From positions 24,670,181-24,734,180 of the forward strand of contig NC_073303.1 in assembly GCF_027595985.1 (NCBI RefSeq): DNA of 64,000 nucleotides, in the 5' to 3' direction. Positions 1-11,030 of the stretch are shown here, in pieces (the first letter of the stretch is position 1; each line of letters opens with the position of its first letter). Position numbers and translations under genes: made by a program. Under the pieces are notes generated by a model. That model was not told where the DNA came from. It did no database searches and saw only the letters and a program-made list of their open reading frames with translations. The DNA is from Sorex araneus. Taxonomy: Eukaryota; Chordata; Mammalia; Eulipotyphla; Soricidae.

Positions 1-1084
1 GCCTGTCCTCCCTTAAATCCTGCCTTATAAAATTAGCTGGGTGGTCTAGAGCAGTAATTCTTAAAATTTTGGCAGCATGCTGGAATCTTCTAGAATCTTA
101 AAGTATTATCTGAGCCTATGTTCCACCTCTAGAGGTATGATTGCATTCATCTGTGCCATGGTTTGGGCACAGGGGTGGTTTAAATCTCCTTTGTGATTCT
201 GTTATGCAACCAAAACTGGCACTACTGCTCTAAGAAGCCAATGTCCTAGCCTGTGGGCATGAAATGAGACTTACAATGATCTGATCTGAGAGATTTTCCT
301 ATGAATAAACCTCTTCCGTATGTGTCTTGGAGTCATTTGAGTCTTGCTTTCTCACACTTAGCTGTACTCCAGAGACAAGACAAATAGGAGATTTAGTGTT
401 AGCTGGAGGAACTGCTGAAATTTCAGTTACAATGAAATAGGTTTCTTGATGGTCCCTGCAGAGCCCCCGAACACCAGAAGGCTTGTCACAGTTTTTTTTG
501 TTTAACAGCTCTGGGTTCAGCCCACACTATCAAAACACCCTGATCTCCGTGCTACGCGGTGGAAGCTGCAAAAGCGGCCTGAAAAAGGCAAAAGCTGCAC
601 AAGAGTGGCGGAGGGAAGCTTGCAGAGCCAAGACCCAGAGGGCTGACTTCAAAGCAGCAAAGCAAAGGCACCAAAGTCCTGGGGGGGTGGGGGGGGGCGG
701 AGAGAAGAGGACACTAAAATTGTTAAAAGCCACAGAGGTCTGTGAAGTCGCTGGTGGCTGCGATACCAAGGCTAGCAACAGCAGCGACAACAGGGTTGGT
801 TAGTGGCTCCTGGGAACAGCTAGAGTTGTGGCAGCTGTGACTGCAATAGAGGTGGTGGCTTTCTCAGCGGCGGGAGCAATGGAGCAGTAAGGGACCCTCT
901 CCCAAGCAAATGGCCTCAAGGGGGAACCTGCAAAGGTGCTGGGTCTTGGAAGACTCCCACACTTGTATACGTCATCTATCTTCGATCCTTGGCCCTCCAA
1001 TAACGTTACTCCTCAAGCTATTGGAGAGCAGGAGATGATACTTAGCTGGCCGCCAAGTCTTCATTCTCACTCTACTAGGATGCT
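1..1084. other. Non-repetitive flank, no gene recognised
   Basis: Mostly unique sequence. The part from about 530 to 960 is richer in G+C and has several CpGs, a G-run near 679-701 and the string GCGGCGGGAGCAATGGAGCA followed by GTAAGG near 866-893. This could be a decayed CpG island or an unrecognised non-coding exon, but no conserved coding frame is visible. Open frames here are short and have no recognisable domain. Confidence 0.4.
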
Positions 1085-1460
1085 AAGTGCTGAGAGTCTG
1101 GAGCTCAACTCTGGGTTCAGACCTCAACTCAATCACATACTGCACTGCGTGACCTTGAGCTAGTCTCTTGACTTTCCCAGCCCTCAGTTTTATCAGTAAA
1201 GTGTTGGAAGGATTAAATGAGTGAGTGGGGGCCGGAGCGATAGCACAGCTGGTAGGACGTTTGCCTTGCACGCAGCCGACCCGGGTTCGATCCCTGGCGT
1301 CCCATATGGTCCCCCAAGCACCGCCAGGAGTAATTCCTGAGTGCAAAGCCAGGAGTAACCCCTGAGCATCGCTGGGTGTGACCCAAAAAAAAAAAAAAAT
1401 GAGTGAGTGGACCTGCAGACACACACTGATTATAGGGCTTGACACGGAAGAAATTCAATA
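1085..1460 (+). repeat. MIR SINE, split by a younger SINE
   Basis: The MIR core pattern is visible: 'GTGACCTTGAGC', 'CCCTCAGTTTTATCAGTAAA' and 'GGATTAAATGAG'. The SOR-A copy at 1229-1396 interrupts it, and MIR-like sequence resumes after 1410. This is an ancient mammalian repeat. Confidence 0.6.
1229..1396 (+). repeat. SOR-A SINE (tRNA-derived), full length
   Basis: Representative SOR-A copy. It has a tRNA-like head with A box TAGCACAGCTGG and B box GGTTCGATCCC, then the body 'CATATGGTCCCCCAAGCACC' and 'AGGAGTAATTCCTGAGTGC', then 'GGTGTGACCC' and a poly-A tail. It is flanked by TSDs AAATGAGTGAGTGG at 1215-1228 and 1397-1410. Transcription would be by RNA polymerase III from the internal boxes, and mobilisation probably by L1. 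It lies inside an older MIR. Confidence 0.93.
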
Positions 1461-2183
1461 GTATTAGCTAGCTAACAGGGTTTTGCAAAAAAAAAATAAT
1501 AATAATAATAAGATTTCTTTAAATGAAAAAAAAAATGAATTCCAAAGTGAAGAGACAGAACTGGGGCAGAATAAATCTAGAGGAGTAATAAATCAGGGAC
1601 ATTTGCAGCACCCAGAGAATAGCAAGAGCATGAAACGGTGACTAGTTGAGTCCAGATGGAAAGAGGAAGAAGCCCAGGTCACTGGAATCCAGTGAAAGTG
1701 GAGTCATGGGGAGAGTAAACCACCACACCACCAACACCACCCCTACCCCCCCCCAACCAAGAAGAAGCAGAAAGAAAACAGAGAAGAAATACGCTGACTG
1801 GCTGACAGGTCTCTTCCACCGGCTGATCTCCATGGGGAGTCAGCAAGGGAAGAGGCACAGCCCTGAGGCGCCCGCCTCAGATACCGGACTAAGCCGGAAA
1901 TCCCAAGAAGGAATGAATCTGAGTGAGTAGAGCGGGATAGAGACAATAACCAGAGATTTAACGGTTGTTACTTGAGCTGAAAAGTCAGCAGACAAAGTCT
2001 TTGCTGCCCCTCAGTGTTTCCCAAAGTGGGATCTATTGTCCCCTCGGGAGTGGCCAGAATGATCCAGGGACTGGAAATGGCCTGAGCTGCAACTAAGGAG
2101 GACTTCCTGTTTGTTTGCTTAAAGAAGGCAGATTTCCAGCAAGAGGCTGAGTGATGTTTTTCCTAAAAAAGGGGGCCGGACAG

Positions 2184-2357
2184 GGGCTGGAGCAATAATA
2201 GCACAGCAGGTAGGGCGTTTGCCTTGCACGTGGCTGACCCGGGTTCGATTCCCAGCATCCCATATGGTCCTCCAGCACAGGCAGGAGTAATTCCTGAGTG
2301 CAGAGCCAGGAGTGACCCCTGAGCATCTCCGTGTGTGACCCAAAAAGAAAAAAGAAG
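2184..2357 (+). repeat. SOR-A SINE
   Basis: Complete copy with a tail of CAAAAAGAAAAAAGAAG. The flanks read AAAAGGGGGCCGGACAG (2167-2183) and AAAAGGGGGCTGGACAG (2358-2374), a 17-nt TSD with one difference. Confidence 0.92.
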
Positions 2358-2943
2358 AAAAGGGGGCTGGACAGTCAAACAAGTTCGGGAAACACTACCT
2401 GAGAACATCATCCACTGAAGAATCAGCTTTGCCCTCACACCATCCTCATTCTGGAAGAACCAAGGCACCCTCAGAGATGCCGGGCCTCTAAGTGATACGT
2501 TTCGACATTGCCGTGTGCCAAACGCCAGTTCTTAAAATGTTAAAAATTACTTTTCAAAACCTGTTTTTGAAAAATCACAAAGCCCGTGTGTATTTCAGCC
2601 TTGCTCTGTGCAACGCTTCTCGTCCTTTCTGCTCCGCTCCACCTGAACACCACAGGCATCAGTAAATAAAGCTCTAATTCACTTCATTTGCTAAAGGAGG
2701 CATTCCTGAGCAGGATCTGCAGCATACTTGGGGATTTCTTCCTTTATCACCCTTTCCTCCCCCAAACCTTATCTCTGTCTTCTCACTTATGAATGTTCAA
2801 TTAAGAGTCCAATCTTCCAAAGTCCCTCTTTCTACTTCAGTAGCCATTCTAGGCTGTTTACATTTGTCCTGCTTAACTATCCTTGGAGTTTCCTTTCCTG
2901 TCCTCAACACTGAGAAGTTTACGAACAAACAGAACTATAAGAT

Positions 2944-3016
2944 ACACACAAACACACACACACACACACGCACACATACACACACATACACACACCTCCC
3001 CCACCACCACCACCAC
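2944..3016. repeat. (CA)n / (CCA)n microsatellite inside L1
   Basis: About 50 nt of CA repeats with interruptions, then CCACCACCACC. It sits at the same place in the L1 3' region as the (CA)n at 12253-12298. Confidence 0.9.
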
Positions 3017-3201
3017 CTCCACTGAAATACTGCTAGGGTATAAGGGAAAAGCAAGATCATGCAATTTGCCACTGCATGAATGAAACTGGAGGGGATCATG
3101 CTGAGTAAGTTCAGTCAAAAAGAGAAGGGCAGACAGAGAATGACCTTGCTCAGATGTGGGATAGAAAGAAACAAAAAATTGAGAATAATAAATGGTCAAA
3201 G

Positions 3202-3372
3202 TGGGGCTGGAGCAATAGTACAGCGGATAGGGCGTTTCCCTTGCACATGGCCGACCCAGGTTCGATTCTCAGCATCCCATATGGTCTCCCGAGAACTGCC
3301 AGGTGTAATTCCTGAGGACAAAGCCAGGAGTAACCCCTGTGCATCTCCAGGTGTGACCCAAAAAGAAAAAAA
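3202..3372 (+). repeat. SOR-A SINE nested in L1
   Basis: Bounded by TSDs AAATGGTCAAAG at 3190-3201 and 3373-3384. Head and body are complete, with an A-rich tail. Confidence 0.93.
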
Positions 3373-3530
3373 AATGGTCAAAGACAACAGAACCTGAGAA
3401 CTGATTTATAGAACTGAGCTTACCAAGGAAGATGGGTAGGAGAAGTGGTTGGGAGAGACACTGAGACAATGGATGGGGGTAACTTTGAATGCATGGAATC
3501 CTATAATTAACAGTGTTATAAATTCTGGTG

Positions 3531-3782
3531 GGCAGGAGCAATAGCACAGTGGGTAGGGTGTTTGCCTTGTATGCCACCGACCGGGGTTTGAATTCCTCCA
3601 CTCCTCTCGGAGAGCCTGGCAAGCTACCAAGAGTATCTCATCCGCACGGCAGAGCCTGACAAGCTATCCATAGTGTATTCAATATGCCAGAAACAGTAAC
3701 AAGTCTCACAATGGAGATGTTACTGGTGCCCACTGGAGCAAATCAATGAGCAAAGGGATGACAGTGATACAGTGATAGTGAG
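3531..3782 (+). repeat. SOR-B SINE, full length
   Basis: Representative SOR-B copy. The tRNA head is as in SOR-A, but the body is 'CTCTCGGAGAGCCTGGCAAG', 'CAATATGCCAGAAACAGTAA', 'GTCTCACAATGGAGATGTTA' and 'TGAGCAAAGGGATGACAGTG'. The tail is ACAGTGAT-like rather than A-rich. TSDs AAATTCTGGTG lie at 3520-3530 and 3783-3793. Confidence 0.92.
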
Positions 3783-3793
3783 AAATTCTGGTG

Positions 3794-4508
3794 CTTCAAA
3801 TTTTAAAAGAAAGAGCAGGAGTCTCGCTTTCTAATAAATCTCATGCCTCTTTTACATTGTGTGTAAGAGACAGTGCTCAAGGTGACTGTAGACTTTCCCT
3901 GTAGACCCCTAAACGCTGTGGTACTTTCTCCTCCAAGTTTTACCCTCACGTTCTGCCATATGGAAAATGAGAATTATTAACTTTTAGAGTCACGGCTGGA
4001 TGCATCGGAAACTTTGTTATACTGCGCTGATATGCTTAGCTGCACTTGTGACCCTGTCTTCATTGCCACCACTGGGATTTTTCCAGATCTATGAATAGAT
4101 ACCCCTTTATTAGATTTAAGTGGACTTTTCATCCTTCTAACTCCATTATGCTCATTCTATAGTCCTTTGGATTCATGCTTTCCGTCACAGACACATTATG
4201 CTATAATTATAGGCACTGTTTGGCTCTGTTCCTCTTGGAAGCCTGGCGAATGTTACTGTTGGGCTTCTGTGATCCCCTTCGGTTCCTCTCTCAGTAGTTT
4301 GATATTTTTCTTAAGCAAGAGCAATGCCCCAGGCGGGATTGGGGATGGAAGTTAAAAGAGACTGTAAGATCTGAGTGGGAAAGATTTTGACAACTGATTG
4401 GGTTCAAAGTTGAGAGAGAAATAGCAGCACTCACTGGGCACACAGATCATAGGGATTCAATAAGTCCTTTCCCTTTAGAGGTTTACATTTTAGACAAGGA
4501 TAGGAAAA
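3794..4508. other. Non-coding stretch, no feature recognised
   Basis: No repeat family, RNA gene or convincing coding frame is recognised before the (CA)n that follows. Confidence 0.4.
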
Positions 4509-4562
4509 ACACACAGACACACAGACACAGAAACACACACACACACACACACTCACACACAC
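4509..4562. repeat. (CA)n microsatellite
   Basis: Imperfect CA/CAGA tract followed by CACACTCACACACACC. Confidence 0.9.
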
Positions 4563-4611
4563 CCCTAGTAATGCAAGCTATTATAATTTAGTTGTCAATT
4601 AAATGGAATAT

Positions 4612-4862
4612 GCACTGTAGCACTGTAGCTCTGTCTACCCATTGTTCATCGATTTGCTCGAGTGGGCACCAGTAACGTCTTCATTGTGAGACTTGTTACT
4701 GTTTTGGCATATCGAATACGCCATGGGTAGCTTGCCAGGCTCTACCATGCAGGCTGGATACTCTTGTAGCTTGCCAGCCTCTCGAAGAGGGATGGAGGAA
4801 TCAAACCCAGGTCAGCCGTATGCAAGGCAAATGCCCTACCTGCTGTGCTATCGCTCCAGTCC
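4612..4862 (-). repeat. SOR-B SINE
   Basis: Read on the - strand it is complete, from 'GGACTGGAGCGATAGCACAG' to a tail of ACAGTGCT units. TSDs TAAATGGAATAT lie at 4600-4611 and 4863-4874. Confidence 0.92.
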
Positions 4863-4917
4863 TAAATGGAATATAGAGTATAATTTATTTTATTAAAATT
4901 ACATTTTGAAATATATA

Positions 4918-5127
4918 CAACATATGGCTGACCCAAGTTCGATTCCTTCGCCCCTCTCGGAGAGCCCGGCAAGCTACCGAGAGTATTCTGCCCACACGTC
5001 AGAGCCTGGCAAGCTACCTGTGGCATATTCGATATACCAAAAACAGTGACAAGTCTCACAATGGAGATGTTACTGATGCCTGCTTGAGCAAATCGATGAA
5101 CAACAGGACAACAGTGCTACAGTGCTA
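4918..5127 (+). repeat. SOR-B SINE, 5' truncated
   Basis: It begins inside the tRNA head ('ATGGCTGACCCAAGTTCGATTCC') and continues to a tail of ACAGTGCT repeats. The A-box part is missing. No clear TSD was found. Confidence 0.85.
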
Positions 5128-5403
5128 AAGATGTATGCATTAAACTGCATTTTTAAAATGTATAAGGCAAGCACCATAAGTAATTTCCATTTCAGTTGCT
5201 TTGATTAGAATTTTTACTAAATTTGCTATGTTACAGACATCCTAACATCTCTGTTTTCACATGCAAAACTTTGGTGGTTGAAATAGGTCTCTCACTTCTA
5301 AGTCTAGCGTATTGTTTGCAATTTAGACTCATGATGCATCTAAGAAGTTATTGAAGTTTTTTCTATCATCTGAAGTCTTGAGATGATATCTTAAAATAAA
5401 AAT

Positions 5404-5552
5404 ACGGTGCTTAGGGTTTGCTCCTGGTTCTGTGCTCAGGAACCACTCCAGTCAGGGTTCTGGGGAACATGTGGGGTTCTGGGAATTGAACCCCGGTCAA
5501 TTAATGCAAGGCCATGATACTTATTCACTGTACTCGCTCTCTCTAGTCTCAA
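5404..5552 (-). repeat. Old diverged SOR-A-like SINE
   Basis: On the - strand the SOR-A layout is recognisable: '..GGGTTTGCTCCTGGTTCTGTGCTCAGGAA..', 'TTCTGGGAATTGAACC', '..CTGTACTCGCTCTCTCTAG'. Many substitutions suggest an older subfamily. Confidence 0.6.
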
Positions 5553-5582
5553 ATTAAAATTTTAAATGATCCATAGATGTTG

Positions 5583-5645
5583 TTCAGTGCTAGAGTACCT
5601 TCCTGGCATACGTAAGACCATGAGTTTTCTCATCAGCACCATCCG
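5583..5645 (+). repeat. tRNA-derived (ID-like) SINE fragment
   Basis: 'TTCAGTGCTAGAGTACCTTCCTGGCATACGTAAGACC' resembles the tRNA-type head of an ID-like SINE (cf. 28975-29042 and 51561-51625). Degenerate. Confidence 0.35.
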
Positions 5646-5770
5646 GCTTCACCAAATGTGATACCTGAAAGTCCTCTTGAGCTTCCCAGTAACACAAACT
5701 AGTATGCAACTCCCCAGACATAGCACCGATGGCAATAACAATAACAAAGGGAAGGAAAGAAAGAAAACAT

Positions 5771-5941
5771 TTTTTTTTCTTTTTGGGTCACACCTGGCGA
5801 TGCACAGGGGTTACTCCTGGCTCTGCACTCAGAAATTACCCCTGGCGGTGCTCAGGGGACCATATGGGATGCTGGGAATCGAACCTGGGTCGGCCGCGTG
5901 CAAGGCAAATGCCCTACCTGCTGTGCTATCACTCCAGCCCC
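5771..5941 (-). repeat. SOR-A SINE
   Basis: Complete copy on the - strand, little diverged. TSDs AAGAAAACAT (extending into T-runs) lie at 5761-5770 and 5942-5951. Confidence 0.92.
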
Positions 5942-6074
5942 AAGAAAACATTTTTTTAATGATAATGATATATTTGCATTTGTATCTATCTTTCCCACTC
6001 ATCTAACATTTTCATACACAGGGTCTTTTTGTTTTGTTTTGTTTTGGTTGATGTAAGAACTCCATAAATAAGCT

Positions 6075-6185
6075 AAGTAGAGGACGTTGTGATCCACATT
6101 TTATAGATGGAAAACTTGAGGTTTTAGAGGTTTAAAACCTTTTCCAATGATACTCTGTAGAGCCAGGATTAGAACATCAGTTCTG
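6075..6185 (-). repeat. MIR SINE fragment
   Basis: 'CACATTTTATAGATGGAAAACTTGAGG' and '..GTAGAGCCAGGATTAGAACAT' match the reverse complement of the MIR core. Confidence 0.55.
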
Positions 6186-6381
6186 GGATTCCTAGTTTAT
6201 ACCAACATAAGTGGCACAAAAACAAATAAATAATGAGTTATAAAGTTAACATAGTAAGATCATTATTACTCTCTTTTACTTATCTTTATTTTCATCAGCT
6301 CATTCATTTTTTACTGCTCAATTATATAGAATATGTTTTCACTTGTCCAATGTCTCCAAAGCCTTCAGAAATACAAGGACA

Positions 6382-6563
6382 GGGGCCGGAGCGATAGCAC
6401 AGCGGGTAGGGCGTTTGCCTTGCACGCGGCCAACCCGGGTTCGATCCCCGGCATCCCATATGGTCCCCCAAGCACTGCCAGGAGTAATTCCTGAGTGCAA
6501 AGCCAGGAGTAACCCCTGAGCATCGCTGGGTGTGACCCAAAAAGCAAAAAAAAAAAAAAAAAA
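6382..6563 (+). repeat. SOR-A SINE, young
   Basis: Very close to the window-wide consensus, with a pure A tail of about 20. TSDs AGAAATACAAGGACA lie at 6367-6381 and 6564-6578 (15 nt, identical). Confidence 0.95.
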
Positions 6564-6645
6564 AGAAATACAAGGACAAGTATGTCCCAATCTAGTTTAA
6601 TCTGATTTTTAGACCTGATGTAGAAAAGTGTAAAAGAAGAATTTG

Positions 6646-6793
6646 AGGGGCCAGAGTGATAGCACAGCGGGTAGGGCATTTGCCTTGCATGCGGCTGACC
6701 TGGGTTCAATTCCCAGCATCCCACATGGTCCCCTGAGCACCACCAGGAGTAATTCCTGAATGCAAAGCCAGGAGTAACTCCTGTAGAAGACGA
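6646..6793 (+). repeat. SOR-A SINE lacking the usual 3' end
   Basis: Normal head and body up to 'GCCAGGAGTAACTCCTG', then GTAGAAGACGAAGA instead of 'AGCATCGCTGGGTGTGACCCAAAAAG'. It is still bounded by TSDs AGAAGAATTTG at 6635-6645 and 6794-6804, so the shortened copy seems to have inserted that way. Confidence 0.85.
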
Positions 6794-6804
6794 AGAAGAA
6801 TTTG

Positions 6805-8435
6805 TCTTCAAAAATTTGACTTTTGAATTTTGCTTGGTCCTTGGTCTAGAGAAGCACCAAGAACCATAACTCCAATACTGTTTTCTGATTTATTAGGTCC
6901 TTTGACTTCATTTCATTATGAAAAAAGGGCAGAGCACTCTTGCATACTGTGTGTCATTGAGATATTGAATCTGGGAACGTGCTAATGTGCATGGAGCCGA
7001 TTCAACACAAGTGATCAGACCACTTTAGTGTACCTACCACCTTTCCCCTGAAAACAGCAATTTTCTCTCGTAAGACATGAGAATTACATGCACGGAGGTG
7101 TGATTATCTAAATGGACAGAGTAATTTTCCAAAGAAAAGCTCATGTTAAATGTTATGTTAAGAACAACTCACAGGCTATGGCATATTGATTCTGCCACCA
7201 GGTATGAATCATGCCCAGAGTCACTTGATAACATTGATAACATTGATTCAAATGCCTCAAATAAATGAAGTCATATTGAGTCATTGCCGGGACTACATAT
7301 GCCAAGAGGAAAAGAATAGCTGGTGAGCCACAGGTGACACAGCAAGTGTGAATAGACACAAGCAGTAACGCCTCAGCTTCGGTGGCACTGTGTCACAGGT
7401 TCCCAGTGTTTTCAGAAAACTCACACTTGGACATATTTGTCCTAAGAGAAGCTAAATTATGCAAGGTTTATCTGTTTAGAATTTTTTTATTTAACTAGAC
7501 TTAAACAAATCTTTTGCTCTCATCACTCTTTACTTTTACGTTTTAATTAAATTAGACGTTTTCAAGAAAACATCTATTATAGAGTATACGCATATAGGGA
7601 AAGGTGGATAGATAATCACATGGCTAAATTATTCTTAGTGTTATTGTCTTGAACACTAATTCCAATAAAACTTTACCTCATCTAACCCTAAAAAACCAAT
7701 TCCCAGTCTCCATTAATGTAGTTTTCTCTGTTAAGGAACAGGAGTGTCTTTTTTGTTTGCCACTCAAAGTCAGTAGTTACTCTGATGATCTATTAATGAA
7801 GAAGACTGGCGGGGGCGGGGGGGGGCAAAGAATTGTTGTGAGGCAGATACGGTCATTCCTCCTCCCTGATGGCTGTGGGTGTCAGTATTTGGGCATGAGT
7901 AGACCAATAGTTTCAGAGTCAAATAAGGGACTGGAGTCAATGAAACTGGAGGGAGAAAGGTTAAGAAAGAGATAAGAAAAGGACAACGCAGAGAGTTATA
8001 AAGACCATGAGAACAACTCTCCATTCTCTATAGAGGTGAACATAAAATATAAATTGGATGAAGATAAAAATAAAGAAGTGGTGCTTCCCAAATGTCATTT
8101 GCAGGCTCGTTATTTTTTTTTCTCTCATGAATTCAAAGCCCCCCCTCTGTCTTGCATTATCACCTTGTCATGCACCCACCAGGTCTGTGAAAATCAAGGT
8201 CAAGGTCAGGGGCAGCAGGGCAGCTTAGATACACGCAAATTGGAGCTAGGGAGGAAGGAAGGAAATATCTTCTAAGTTAGTTGGGTTGTTTTTAAAAAGC
8301 ATTTTCCAAGTTAAAACAAATTTGAAGCAAATTCATCAAATGATGAATGTTTCCTCCTCACTTTCTTAACTGGTATTTACACACATTATTTAAAGCATTG
8401 TAACAAACGGTAAACTAATCATGTTAATATATCTG
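6805..8435. other. Non-coding, SINE-free stretch
   Basis: AT-rich sequence without recognised repeats, apart from short G- and T-runs near 7808-7828 and 8110-8121. Open frames are short and lack domains. No RNA gene seen. Confidence 0.4.
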
Positions 8436-8448
8436 CCTTCATTTGTAT

Positions 8449-8703
8449 AGTACTGTAGCACTATAGCACTGTCATCCCAATGTTCATTGATTTGCTAGAG
8501 CGGGCACCAGTAATGTCTCCATTGTGAAACTTCTTGTTACTGTTTTTTGGTATATCGAATATGCCACAAGTAGCTTACCAGGCTCTGCTGTGCGGGTTAG
8601 ATACTCTCAGTAGCTTGCCAGGCTCTCAAGAGGGACAGAGAAATCAAACCCGGATCGACCACATGCAAGGCAAATGCCCTACCTGCTATGCTATCACTCC
8701 AGT
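8449..8703 (-). repeat. SOR-B SINE
   Basis: Complete - strand copy ending in ACAGTGCTATAGTGCTACAG. TSDs CCTTCATTTGT lie at 8436-8446 and 8704-8714. Confidence 0.9.
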
Positions 8704-9422
8704 CCTTCATTTGTGTATTGATTAAAAATCTTAAAAGTTGAATTGATTATGTTGTTTTCATTTTTAAAACAGTGATAGCACTTTTTTAAGTGCTGAAATT
8801 TAACATTGTATATTGCACCAATCTTGCCTTCTTTTCATGGGGTATTTATGGATGTGGGGGAGGAATCACAGCTTGTACTGAGAAAAGGTTCTCAGGAGGG
8901 ACTACTAGATCTGATTTACTTAATGCATATAATAAGCAAGCCATGTGATGTGGAGATCTTTCATCTCAGCTCCAGGAAATGAGTGTCAACTGGGTCCCCA
9001 GGCTTAAAGTCAGCAGAAGGAAACAAACTGGACAGTCCCCTCTTGTAGCATACCTGTCCTTTGCCATGTCCTCTGAGATCACAGCTGCTTTCCATTATGG
9101 ATCCACTAAGAATAAGAACCAGACAGAAATAAAGGCTTAAAGGAAGGGATGTATCTTGCTGCTTACTGTGGTTTTCTAATACCTGAGCTTCATTTACATA
9201 CTGGCATCATAAATGCAGCTCTGTCATCCTTAAGCGTTTGCCTTTTTATTGATTCCTTACCAACAACAGCTAGGGAAAAAAACAAGGTTGAAGTAAAAGT
9301 GATATTGGAGAGGAAGAAAGGAAGATGGAAGAGATATCGAACATCAAGATGATGGCCTACAACTTCCTAGATGAACCAAGGAGGTGCAGATTCAGTTATA
9401 TGTGATTGTTTTAAAAGAATTG

Positions 9423-9600
9423 TGGAGGCTGGAGAGATGGTACGATGGGTAGGGCATCTGCCTTGCACGTGGCTGATCCGGTTTTGATCCCTGTCATCTA
9501 TATGGTCCCCTAAGTCCGACAGGAATTATCCTTGAGAGCAGGGCCAGAAGTAAGGCCTGAGCACCACCAGATGTGGCCCAAAAACCAAATAAGTAAATAA
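9423..9600 (+). repeat. Diverged SOR-A SINE
   Basis: Starts 'GAGGCTGGAGAGATGGTACG', retains 'CCTTGCACGTGGCTGATCC' and 'GTGGCCCAAAAACC', and ends in (AAAT)n. More diverged than the TSD-bearing copies. Confidence 0.75.
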
Positions 9601-9729
9601 ATAAGAGTCATGACTCTGTAATTTCCCTTCTAAACCCAGAAGGGCAACATAAAACACGACTGTGAAAATGAAGGAAATAAAATCAAAGAATTTTCATGTA
9701 GATGTCTTAAATTTCTTTTTTTCTAAACC

Positions 9730-9908
9730 TTAAAAATTTTTTTTTTCTTTTTGGGTCACACCCAGCGATGCTCAGGGCTGACTCCTGGCTCTGCACTCAG
9801 TAATTACTCCTGGCGGTGCTTGGGGGATCATATGGGATGCCGGGGATCAAATCCGGGTCAGCCGAGTCCAAGGCAAATGCCCTACCCGCTGTGCTATCGC
9901 TCCGGCCC
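9730..9908 (-). repeat. SOR-A SINE
   Basis: Near-consensus - strand copy with a T-run (A tail) at its left. It abuts the antisense L1 that starts at about 9911, so it probably inserted at the L1 3' end or its poly-A. Confidence 0.88.
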
Positions 9909-9910
9909 CC

Positions 9911-10510
9911 TTTTAAATTTTTAATTGTATCACAGTGAATTACGAAGTTACAAAGTAATTTACAATTGAATTTCAAGCAAAGTGTTCCAGTACCAATCCC
10001 TTTACCAGTGCCCATTTCCCTCCACTAATATCCCCAGTCCCACACCTCCACCTGACTCCCACCTTCTTCTCTGGCAGGCACTTTTTTTTCTTTTTAGGCA
10101 CTTTGGTTTACAATATTGTGACTGATAGGGTATCGTACAGATCACTCATACCTCCTTTCAGTGCTCAGTTCCCTAGGGTGCCCTGTTCCCTCAAGTGTTG
10201 CCCTATGTTTCCTTCCCTCATCTCTCCTCTGCCCCTCAGTGGTGAGCATCCCCCTCATGATCATTTTTTATGCTTTTCCTTCTGTAACCGTTGGGCATTT
10301 GTTATTCCCCTATTCTGTAACCTTTGGGTATTTGTTAATCCGAAGGATGGTGCCTTACATCCCACATATGAGAGCGATCATTCTGTGTCTGTTACTCTCT
10401 GACTGCTTCACTCGGCAGGAGTCCAACTCGACCCAAATCCTTTGAAGTCAACATCAATATTCTTTTCATTTGTGTAACTCCAAATCTTTGTAATTGGCAT
10501 TGTACATGCT
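9911..10510 (-). repeat. L1 3'-end region, antisense
   Basis: The left part is the shrew-type L1 3' terminus in reverse ('TTAATTGTATCACAGTGAATTACGAAGTT..', 'CCAGTGCCCATTTCCCTCCACT'). Further right, 'CATATGAGAGCGATCATTCTG' is the reverse of the L1 motif seen directly at 47805-47835. The 5' side is truncated near 10.5 kb. No coding capacity. Confidence 0.7.
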
Positions 10511-11030
10511 CATCCAGTGAATAAATGAACAAACTTAACATAGTTATCTCAAGTCATCTTGCTAAACTCATGATGCCAACAAGGGTAACCTTCAGATTCA
10601 TTTCTTGGTCAATTAGCACTAGAGCTGCCAACTTGACATTGAAGCAAGTCAGGGATCTCACAACTGCATGAGATATTCAGGAGGGAAGACAAAATAATCA
10701 AAGAAAGAAAGACCATTGCAATCTCAATCTAATCATGGAAAATATATAGGTTCAGTCCTAGTCACACTGCGTCAGCAGCATTCTCTTTGGGTGATAGACA
10801 GTCATGTCATAAACATACACACATACACACACATATCAAACTTCAGTCTTGCAGATTCTGACTTCCACTGGATCCCTAAAATATTGAAAACATCAAAAAA
10901 GTACAGAGGCTGCATGTTACAATTCCTTCCTTCTAAGAGTCTGGCATGTTGTATTGGTATGGTTCATGAGTATTTTGGTGATTTCAAATTGAAATTATTT
11001 AATTTATTTTAATGTAATTTAAGACTTCCA

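Larger units (their letters stand above)
2925..3519 (+). repeat. L1 3'-end fragment carrying a nested SINE
   Basis: The order of blocks matches the L1 3' region: a (CA)n at the site of the usual 'TATATACACAATGGAATACTA', then 'GAAATACTGCTAGGGTATAAGG', 'ATCATGCTGAGTAAGTTCAGTC' and 'TGTGGGATAGAAAGAA', then 3'UTR-like 'GAACCTGAGAACTGATTTATAG'. The SOR-A at 3202-3372 interrupts it. No intact ORF2 remains. Confidence 0.75.

Noticed and set aside
866..893. Possible alternative first exon with donor GCA|GTAAGG
   Set aside because: The ATG is followed by an in-frame stop two codons later. There is no strong CpG island and no link to the NEDD9 isoform with a distal start.
1229..1310. tRNA gene, because of A and B boxes
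   Set aside because: The boxes belong to the SINE head. No cloverleaf with an anticodon arm and acceptor stem is intact, and the same sequence occurs dozens of times.
5677..6006. Open frames containing a recurring WRCSGDHMGCWESNPG-type or GSHLAMHRGYSWLCTQ-type peptide, here and at many other places
   Set aside because: These are translations of SOR-A copies in reverse. They recur at each SINE and change with each mutation, so they are not a protein family.
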